The notes below the pieces were generated by a model. The model saw only the letters and a program-made list of their open reading frames with translations, had not been told where the DNA came from and did not search any database. The translations under genes were made by a program, and so were the position numbers. Below are positions 56,713 to 64,000 of a stretch of 64,000 nt of DNA, in pieces. The DNA lies in assembly GCA_037952775.1 (NCBI GenBank), contig JBANAY010000003.1:17980001-18044000 (forward strand), given 5' to 3'. Each line of letters begins with the position of its first letter. Position 1 is the first letter of the stretch. The stretch is from Clonostachys chloroleuca. Its lineage: Eukaryota > Ascomycota > Sordariomycetes > Hypocreales > Bionectriaceae.

Positions 56713-58101
56713 ATGGAGCAGCAACAGGGTACCCGGTTGAAGAAGCCATCCCCAGCCACTGCATCTTGGTCGCGAGCCTCGACGCGTTTGGGGCTTCGCT
56801 TGAAACCACCCCGACCTACAATCTCTGCACCTATCGGCCCCGTTAGAACTTCAAGAGGCGAGGACTTCTCAAGAAGCGAGACCTTGACCATTGTCAGCGA
56901 GATTCAAGACTGCGCTGCGCCTCGGCCAGTACCTCCCCTTACCAGCAACTTACCCGTTCCCACCAAACCCAGCCGAAAGATACTCACCAGCCTCTCAACC
57001 CAATCCTTGACAAGCAAGCCGACTGTCGCTCAGTCAAAAGTGACTGCAACGATTGGAATTTATGCACCGGTCAAGAAAGTCTCGATAAACAAACTTCGCG
57101 AAGCCTCATCCATTGGGTTGGGTCCCAGGCCTGCCCATGTGACGACCCGGCTTCCAAAAAGTTCGACTACTTCGGTTCTTTTCAATCCTGACACTTCAAT
57201 TCAGGATGAAAATGTACCTCCTACTGGAGACAATAGTACCAAACAATCCACAACAACGCTGCCAGGTGTGAGCACTCCTAGATCGCGAACAATGACTGTT
57301 CTCCAGGAGCTCAAATCGAGCATCACTCGCCCTTCTGCTAATGCCAAAGAGACACCATCGATTCCTCCGGAATCATTCATCTCAGGCTCCTCGGACAGTT
57401 TTGGTACCCCTTCCAGTTGTTCAAATTTGCACCTTCCCACTACTCAAAGCCCAATCTCTTCGACGCCTTCTCCTTGCGACTCCAGCCGGTCCTCGGCGGA
57501 GCCTGGATGCTCGCAAATCAATGGCGCCAAACCCTCCCAGTTTTGGACCGGACGCTTTGTATCCCTTCATGACAAGCTCTCTTCAGAAAAATTAGACGCT
57601 GGTACCCTTCATTCACTTGCCGCTACCTACAAACAAGGAACACATAACTCTTTATCCATTTCTAGCCAGTTTGGGGTAAAATCCTGTGCATCAAATCGTC
57701 CCAATCGCATTCCCCATTCTACAACCACATCGGCGCTGCCTTCTCTAGCCTCGGCCCTCAGCTCGAGGTTGGACGTGAAATCGGATGAAGTTCGAATTCA
57801 ACGCATCTTCCAGGAACTTGAGTCACAGTGTGCGACTCAAGAAGCTAAAGAATCTCTCCACCACTGGCAGCACGACTATGCCCGGCGAAACAAACGCCCG
57901 GATCTCCTGCCACAGGGGTACAAAAAGGATGGGTCACGGATTATTGAGAAGCTGTTTGGCAATCGTCATACGGGGGAATTGAATGGTGGCCGACGAAGCC
58001 TCTCAGCTCTACGGGATGCTGCCAACTCTCGCCTCGGCCGTATCCCTCGGCAAGAGAAGTCTGGTCTAGGTGCTAGAACAGAGATATTGAGGGAGTGCTG
58101 A
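56713..58101 (+). CDS. Ser/Pro/Thr-rich hypothetical protein with conserved-looking C-terminus
   Basis: A single exon of 462 aa starting MEQQQGTRLKKPSPATASWS. About 330 residues are disordered and rich in Ser, Thr, Pro and Lys/Arg, with many S/T-P sites that kinases could use. The last 100 residues look structured: DEVRIQRIFQELESQCATQE, ESLHHWQHDYARRNKRPDLL, then a basic tail with KDGSRIIEKLFG and RRSLSALRDAANSRLG. I do not recognise a named domain. No signal peptide or membrane segment is present; Lys/Arg richness suggests a nuclear or cytoskeletal protein. Codon use and the uninterrupted long frame support a real gene. Confidence 0.75.
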   Translation: MEQQQGTRLKKPSPATASWSRASTRLGLRLKPPRPTISAPIGPVRTSRGEDFSRSETLTIVSEIQDCAAPRPVPPLTSNLPVPTKPSRKILTSLSTQSLTSKPTVAQSKVTATIGIYAPVKKVSINKLREASSIGLGPRPAHVTTRLPKSSTTSVLFNPDTSIQDENVPPTGDNSTKQSTTTLPGVSTPRSRTMTVLQELKSSITRPSANAKETPSIPPESFISGSSDSFGTPSSCSNLHLPTTQSPISSTPSPCDSSRSSAEPGCSQINGAKPSQFWTGRFVSLHDKLSSEKLDAGTLHSLAATYKQGTHNSLSISSQFGVKSCASNRPNRIPHSTTTSALPSLASALSSRLDVKSDEVRIQRIFQELESQCATQEAKESLHHWQHDYARRNKRPDLLPQGYKKDGSRIIEKLFGNRHTGELNGGRRSLSALRDAANSRLGRIPRQEKSGLGARTEILREC

Positions 58102-59401
58102 ACGAATATGTGTGGTTTGGAAAAGGGCACAAAAGTTTGGGTTTTTCGGTATTTTGGAGTGTAATAATTGCCTCTTCTTTTTCGTCCTTGGTCAAAAGGG
58201 GCGTGTGTCTTGAAAATTAAGGGAGTTTGGGGTTTACTGATCGAACAGAATAAATGATGCTGACGTGAGAGGTCTTGCCACTTAATATGGAGGAAGCAAG
58301 GGTGTAGCATGGCAGAACCACGCAAGACTATTTTGTGTTGGCCATTTCTCTAATGTTAATGAGGTTAGCTTTTATTCAAAGTGTAGTCCTATTCTGAGAA
58401 CATCGAGTGATCCCATGATACACAGATGCTTTTCTCCGGTGAGCTTACTTCTAGGCCTACTGCCTAGCTCAAGGGTGGGGGATGAGGCAAGATCGGGAAT
58501 TAAACATATTAAGGTTAATTTCACCATCTTTCACAATCATAGGCCCCGTTCATCATGGACAATTTCCCAGTTATGAAGTGTCCCCGGCCGGTTGGTGGGG
58601 CCGATTGTCCCGGCAGCTGCGGCGTAGATCTCTGTGCGTTCCTTCTTGGCACCTTGCTTTGACGCCGATCGTGTTCTTAGTTAGCAGAGGTAAGGGGATA
58701 GGATGGTATCCTCACAGATATCGACATCTCCAAAGCAAATGCGCCCCTTAAAAGTATAGCTTGTAAGGATATTTAGGACGAACCGCTCCTCAAACTCAGT
58801 AAGGTATCGCGAACTTTCGGGTGGTTTCAAGGTGCTGGGTCATTTCCATACCCAGGCTGCATCCTTCCGGGCAGTCTTGTGCTCTGATCTATCTTCAAGT
58901 ACCTAGATCGTGACATCCCTGTGATACCTTACGCTAGGACCGGTCTTTGAGAGTGTCTCTCGGCTTATCTTCCGCGAAGAAGACGTCTGTTTTATGAAGC
59001 TCCGTTAGTTGCTTTGGGTTCAACACAGAGGCCACAGTAAGAACCGTGTCCGAGATGATGTGAGAGGTTGCCATGGCATATTCTTGGCCACTTGGCCTTG
59101 TTGTTACTCTCGGTCGACACCGTCGCACTGACGTCTAGAAAGTCAAGTTATAACTGATCGCCGCATTGTTGTAATATCAAGACTGTATTTCTACTTTATG
59201 GTTCATATCCCATATATGGCAATCTCTCGCCTGATTAAATAAAAACTCCCGCCTGGCCGTCTGATCTGTGGGAACCCGCATCCCTTTTGATGATGAACAA
59301 ATACATACTATGACAAGTGCGTGCAATTTCCCCAACTCCAAATCTATCCATAACAGGGCCATGAGATTCCCCCGATAGTGACACACTAAGAAATAAATGG
59401 G
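58102..59401. other. Convergent intergenic region
   Basis: 1.3 kb between the stop of the plus-strand hypothetical gene and the stop of TFB2 on the minus strand. Only short open frames are seen, and none is protein-like. AT-rich stretches at 58330-58400 and 59200-59250 may mark transcript ends. Confidence 0.5.
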
Positions 59402-61049
59402 CTATTCCGCCTTCTTGCGGTTTCGCAAAAGGTCTCGGATCTGCTCGTGCCTGCTCGCAAAGAACATTCCCGTCTTGTCGTTGCGCCAGACCAGGACGCC
59501 GACCTCCTCTGCAAATTGCGCCACGGCGAGGTACTCCTTTTGGTCCTCAAAGTCCTTAAACAGGAAACCGCCAGTAGTCTTCATCCGTTCGTTCTCAAGC
59601 TGCCACAGCCGAATCTGGTCGACGACGGTTGGGGGGAGAATGGGCTTGTTGGTCAGGGCTGCAGTACGGTGCATCTGCTCATGCGCATGGGCAGCAAGGT
59701 AGGAGATGATTTGATCCGCAGTGATGCCAAATTGAATGGCTTGCCGGATGGAGGCACGTGTCAGACGGCCGGCGACCATGTCTGGGAAGCGCATGTTGAG
59801 CTTCGAGAAGAGCGCGAGGACAGCAATCTGAAGGGTGGATTGCGTGTATGCGTACAGCCGGTAGTTTGTCTCGACAACGACAGACCCCTTGAGCTCAGTG
59901 GAACTCTTGAGAGGGCCGTGGCCTGGAGGTCCGCCGGAACTCGATGTGCCATTGAAAGCAGCAGAGGTCGCTGCAGCCACACCCTCGCTAATCGAACGGA
60001 GGCTGTTGCCGCTGCTGGTAAGCGTGGTGGCCAAACGTGTGGGAAAGAACATGGATCGTTTATGATGAGGAACATGGATGAGACCGAAGTCGACAAGAGA
60101 AGGGAGCATGTTCCTACGCTGCTCCGTTAGGGCGTTGGTGTCGTAAGCCCGACCAAGCTCCATACTGGCCAAGACAAAAAGGAAGGAAAGCATGTCGACA
60201 GCCTCAAGGCCCGCCATCTTATTCGTTTCCATCGCCTCGAGCCAGAGAAGCAATAGCGTCCAGACCTGGGCATTGGCTTCCTGCAGAAGAAAGGTAAAGC
60301 CCGTCTGGGTGATACCGATGCTGCCATTAGGACGCCGCTCAACAAGTCGGCCAGCAATGAGGAGCTCCTTCACGCTCTTATTCGGACCAGAGACCTCGCC
60401 AGCACTTTTAAAGCCAACACTAGAGACAACAAAGTGTAGGATATCTTCCCATTTCTTACGGGCATAGCGATCGAGGAAAGGAATATCGATTTCGGGGGTA
60501 CGACGAGGGTCGAGGGAACACCGAACGAGTTGTGTGTGCCTCCACCAGTGAGAGCACGGCGCATCGAGTTCTTGAAGTTTGTCGTCAATTGCATTTCCTG
60601 GGGCTTTTCTCGCGAGGGAGGGGAGATGTGGACGATGTGGAGGGCTTGGAGGATGAAGAGTGCCTGGTCCTTTTGCCTGTGCCAAACATTACGTTAGTCT
60701 CAAGCAGGTAGAAAAAGCATGTTGTATCAGGTCGAGGCGTTTGGTTTCCAACTTTTTTGCGTCAGGCTTGACCCATAGGTCAAGGTCGGCGAGGAGCATC
60801 GGGGCGGGCATGAAGAGCATCCTCATAACGAAGGTTTTGGCTGCATGTTCCACAACGTCAGTCAAGGCCCTGGTCAGGCGAGCAGTATCGGTAGGACGCA
60901 ACAAGCGCAGACTCACCTAGATGCGGAAGCATACGGCGGAAAATAGCGAATGCTGTCGAGGGCTGCTGGTAGAGTTTCCGAAAGGTCGTGCCTGGGAGCC
61001 TCTCCAGGTACTCCCTAAGCTGGAGTGCAGGCATATTGCTGACTGACAT
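59402..61049 (-). CDS. TFB2: TFIIH core subunit Tfb2 (p52/GTF2H4 homologue)
   Basis: Tfb2 anchors and stimulates the XPB/Ssl2 ATPase within TFIIH, needed for RNA polymerase II initiation and nucleotide excision repair. Exons 61049-60917, 60840-60753 and 60676-59402 give about 498 aa. Conserved blocks in order: LREYLERLPGTTFRKLYQQP, IFRRMLPHLAKTFVMRMLF, DLDLWVKPDAKKQKDQALFI, RRALTGGGTHNSFGVPST, DIPFLDRYARKKWEDILHFV, TQTGFTFLLQEANAQVWTLL, LVVERR-like RLVERRPNGSIG and the C-terminal FEDQKEYLAVAQFAEEVGVL with FFASRHEQIRDLLRNRKK. Intron 2 has a GACTAACG branch site. One base is missing in a G5 run at 60494-60498 (C5 on the coding strand), between STLVVPP and EIDIPFLDRY. It shares a 644-bp divergent promoter with the thioesterase gene. 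Confidence 0.94.
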
Positions 61050-61473
61050 GATGGGCTGCCAGTCAGAAGAATCGCGAGGTGTGTTATCTCATGATTCTGT
61101 CGGCGGCGGGGAGACAGTGCTGATTCCCTCCGTGAAGGAAAGGCAGGCTCAAAAGCTGGAGGTTTGTGTGACCAGCGACGTGGCAGTACGTCGAAGGTTT
61201 GAAAATCAGCAATGGTCTGGTCCCAGATATAAGTGCCAATCTGCCTAGCAGGTACTTCAAAGTTCACGCGTAAAGTTCGATCGGCAGAGTGTCGGATAAT
61301 TGCGTCAGTGCTCGCTCAACCACTGGACCCTGGCTCTGCAAGTCTGGAAATAGCATCACAATCGCCAAGCTGGTGAGTTTTCTTGAATAGTCTGTGTGGT
61401 TTTCCTTCTTTCAGTTTATAGGATTATTCATAAATAGAATACGCACTTTAGCAGAAGCAGCTGAATAACTCTA

Positions 61474-61507
<34 letters not shown>

Positions 61508-61693
61508 GCACCACCGTTACCATGATAAGTGTGCTAGATACAAGTCGCGACACGGAAATTAGCGGCTGACCAAGCGCTGCCAATTGCCTATGCCCTACAC
61601 GCTGTTTCCCAGTTGCTCGCTAGCTTCCCCAGATCTCCGTCCCCTTCAGCGACAGCCTCAGAACCTCCGCAGACCGACGAGCTACTCCTGATC
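61050..61693. promoter_or_regulatory. Divergent promoter of TFB2 and the thioesterase gene
   Basis: 644 bp between two starts facing away from each other. It contains a T31 tract that, as a nucleosome-excluding poly(dT) run, could keep both promoters open; this is inferred from known behaviour of poly(dA:dT). No other element is recognised. Confidence 0.5.
61476..61506 (+). repeat. T31 homopolymer in the divergent promoter
   Basis: Thirty-one consecutive T lie roughly 430 bp from the TFB2 start and 190 bp from the thioesterase start. Length is probably variable and hard to sequence. Confidence 0.9.
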
Positions 61694-62565
61694 ATGGCCA
61701 AAAGACTATCACCTACGGGCTTCACAAAGGCCGTGAGTCATCTCTACCTACTATGGCTGTGCTTGGGCACCGCCTCGAATCTGACACATGATCTTCCATA
61801 GGTTGTCCGGTCGTTTATGAAAGAGTCTGGCCTTGAGCCGAGGTACGTGAGAACTCCAAGCGACCAGCGGTGCTTTGATAACCAAAGTCCACGATGCACG
61901 CTCCATTTTTTGTGAAGTAATCTAATAATCGAATAGACTTTTGGGAGAGAATGTGAGAAGGGCCGATTATCCAATCTTTGATAGCACAGGTCGAAAATCG
62001 CTGACTTGAATGGATCAGCGCTTCCGAGTGTTAAGTGCAAGCAATGGCAGAGTAGATTTCGAGCTCGACCTTCACAGAGACCACACAGTAAGGTAACCAC
62101 CTCCACACTTGAATGTGTGCAATCTAACTCCCTCCAGAACCGTCTTCAGTCGCTTCACGGTGGCACTCTGGCCAGTCTGGTGGATTTGGGAGGCTCATTA
62201 GCCGTCGCCTCCACCGGCCGTTTCGCGACTGGCGTCTCTACAGATCTCAACGGTATTTATCTTGGCTCAAGCTAGGGTCATTCCGGAGGCTTATTTCCAT
62301 AGTGACGTATCTGAGCCCTGGTGGACGGGCCGGCGACCTGCTCAAGGGCACCGCTACCTGCGACAAGAGTGAGTAGATACGCAGTGTTGAATTCGCCAGT
62401 TACCCGTCACTAACAGGCGCCAGTCGGGAAAACGCTAGCATACACTACCGTTACGTTTACGAATAGCAAAGGACAACTTGCAGCCAGGGGCAGCCACACA
62501 AAGTGAGTGCACGAGTGAGCCTGAAGCCTTGTTGATTTATTTGGGTTTTCTTCATGATAAGGTAG
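61694..62565 (+). CDS. Hotdog-fold acyl-CoA thioesterase (ACOT13/THEM2-like)
   Basis: PaaI/THEM2-type thioesterases hydrolyse acyl-CoA; human ACOT13 is mitochondrial and about 140 aa. Here eight small exons give 142 aa: 61694-61732, 61802-61842, 61937-61952, 62019-62087, 62138-62252, 62303-62368, 62424-62502 and 62562-62565. The spliced product reads GFTKAVVRSFMKESGLEPRL, FELDLHRDHTNR, then SLHGGTLASLVDLGGSLAVA (the HGG-x3-D/E motif), STDLNVTYLSPGGRAGDLL, IGKTLAYTTVTFTNSKGQL and AARGSHTK. The third exon is a 16-bp micro-exon (LLGEN), needed to keep the frame. The last acceptor adds only two codons; the exact end is the least certain part. No single exon is long, so this gene is easily missed. 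Confidence 0.88.
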
Positions 62566-63361
62566 CAGATGCTGACGGGACTAGGTACGTAGCCGGTACA
62601 CAGGGAGAAGCAGGGCCGTACGTTGCGCCGGAAGAGTTCAGCAAGGACCTGGAATAGACGAAATTGGGGTAGGTAGATCTTCCTCCTTCTCATAGACATA
62701 CATATAAATGCAAAGCAAACATTTTAGATACTTGTCATATGATTCATCCTTCGTACCTGGCGTCAACTTAGAGATAGCCCAACGTTGGGATGGGGGTTCC
62801 CTTGGGCTAGCAGCAACAAGTTGCGACAGGTTTAGGTCAAGTGGCGAGCGCGCTTTCTACCCAGCAGCTGACGTCGAAGACTTGGTGGGTTGGAGGTAAT
62901 AGACGGGTCATACTATGCTCATAATGGGAGGGCGATAACAGGAGACGACGGAGAAGGCAGCCTAAAAGCATTATCTGCCTGCGTGAGGGGGGTTGCTTTG
63001 ATCGATGACGTGACGTCATGAGAACAATCGCGATCATGCTGCCGACGCCACAGCGCAATAGTGATTTCTTGATCCCACCCTTTGGTCAGAAATGGCACAC
63101 GGGGGTTATATATTTGATGTTTTAAATGGTATCACGCGGCCGCACGAGGTGTGGCACACTTGTATACTTTCTTCCATTTTCCTGAGACACGGACAACTTG
63201 ATCCAGAGAAACCAAGCATAACACTCCTCAATAGTCACGAAGACCACCAACAAAAAGGAAAGGGAAAAAAAAGTTTACGAATCAACTCGAATTTCTACGT
63301 CCCTCCACTCTCTTGCCAATAGTCTTGTTTCAGCATTTCGAGACATCACATTTCATACAAC
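62566..63361. other. Intergenic, promoter of the small membrane protein
   Basis: 796 bp with no protein-like frame. CGTGACGTCATGAG at 63008-63021 contains TGACGTCA, the perfect CRE/ATF palindrome, about 345 bp before the next ATG. The last 150 bp are A/C-rich and leader-like. Confidence 0.45.
63010..63017. promoter_or_regulatory. CRE-like palindrome TGACGTCA
   Basis: A perfect copy of the ATF/CREB consensus lies about 345 bp upstream of the small membrane protein gene. Fungal bZIP stress factors of the Atf1/AtfA type bind this site. The eight-base match could occur by chance about once in such a window. Confidence 0.35.
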
Positions 63362-63772
63362 ATGACGATCACAACTGCCATCTCCGACCTCTTCAAGAGC
63401 TTCTACGAGCTCATCGCTTCGGTCCTGAGCGCCGCCTACGCCGTGGTGCATAGCACGGTCGACGCCGTCCTTGGCTTCATCACCGGCCTGGTCACCTTGC
63501 TCGGCGACATCACTGGCGGAGTTATTGATGTAACCAGTGGCGTTGGCAAGTTTATCCTAGGTATGTGGGAAAGAACACGCCTCCTTGATGATCACCTCAC
63601 CGGCATTCACTTTCTGTAGATGAGAGACTGATCATATATTCTAGGAAATTTCGTCGTTGTGTCTATCGGAGCCCTGGCCGCTTTCGGGTATTTGCGATAC
63701 ACGGCCCAGGGACGACAGCTCTTGGCAAACAAGAAAGCGACTCAGCCTGCCGTAGTCAAGAAGACGAACTAA
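63362..63772 (+). CDS. Small fungal membrane protein, unknown function
   Basis: Two exons (63362-63560 and 63645-63772; GTATGT donor, CTAG acceptor) give 108 aa. The start MTITTAISDLFKSFYELIAS is amphipathic. A long hydrophobic/glycine stretch follows (VLGFITGLVTLLGDITGGVI) and then a clear membrane segment (NFVVVSIGALAAFGYLRY). The tail is basic, KKATQPAVVKKTN, suggesting a cytosolic C-terminus and ending in a KKxN-like motif close to, but not matching, a dilysine ER signal. It resembles small conserved proteins of filamentous fungi without a name. A CRE-like site upstream hints at stress control. Confidence 0.8.
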
Positions 63773-64000
63773 GAAGCGACCCTTTCCTAGTCTCGATGGA
63801 TTGATATATACCCCTGTGCTTCAGTCTTGCAATTTTGACTGAGTGTTTGCACGAGTGTTTTTGGAGGGTGGACAGGAGAGTATTGCCCTACTGGGAGAAC
63901 CTGAACGTCGTGATGGGAATCAGTTATGAACTCTAGTCATTTTTCTCTCTTTCTGCCTATGTAGCCCTAATAAATAGTTTTCATCTTATGTATACTAGCC
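63773..64000. other. 3' flank to window end
   Basis: 228 bp after the small membrane protein stop. It ends in AT-rich DNA with AATAAATAG near 63969, compatible with a polyadenylation signal. No coding signal is seen. Confidence 0.5.

Overview
This window is nuclear DNA of a filamentous ascomycete (Pezizomycotina). The evidence is short introns of about 50-160 bp with GTRNGT donors, CTAAC/CTGAC-type branch sites and YAG acceptors. Gene content agrees: a fungal rhodopsin, a PDR-type ABC transporter, a WSC-domain GPI-anchored wall protein, a LaeA-like methyltransferase and fungal-type BPL1, MGM101 and TFB2. The class cannot be settled by eye. I could support about 17 protein-coding genes, one partial gene at the left edge and one decayed gene. 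I saw no tRNA, rRNA, CRISPR array or intact transposon.

Layout. 0-7 kb is dense housekeeping: the end of an unknown gene, BPL1 (-), COA4 (+), MGM101 (+) and an HVA22/TB2/DP1 membrane protein (-). 8-16.4 kb is accessory: an FAD aromatic monooxygenase (-), a microbial rhodopsin (-) and a Cys/His-rich repeat wall protein (+). A PDR-type ABC transporter (+) fills 20.9-25.6 kb. From 25.6 to 51 kb the window is gene-poor, with only a conserved fungal serine/proline-rich protein (31.2-32.5 kb, -) and a LaeA-like methyltransferase (43.0-44.5 kb, -). The gaps there are about 5.6, 10.5 and 6.6 kb; the first holds a decayed multi-exon gene. 51-64 kb is dense housekeeping again: a lysine-type methyltransferase (-) divergent from a CDA-like deaminase (+), TANGO2/NRDE (+), an unknown protein (+), TFIIH subunit TFB2 (-) divergent from an ACOT13-like thioesterase (+), and a small membrane protein (+).

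Two themes stand out. First, five otherwise well-preserved genes (BPL1, wall protein, ABC transporter, LaeA-like methyltransferase, TFB2) each need exactly one single-base frame correction after splicing. In three of them the correction falls in a 5-6 base homopolymer. This points to base-calling or assembly indels more than to gene death, and automatic gene calls here should be checked. Second, the wall protein carries about twenty C-x4-C knuckles, including eight near-perfect 48-bp repeats rich in His and Cys. It looks like a metal-binding surface protein I cannot assign to a named repeat family, and is the best candidate for undescribed biology in the window.
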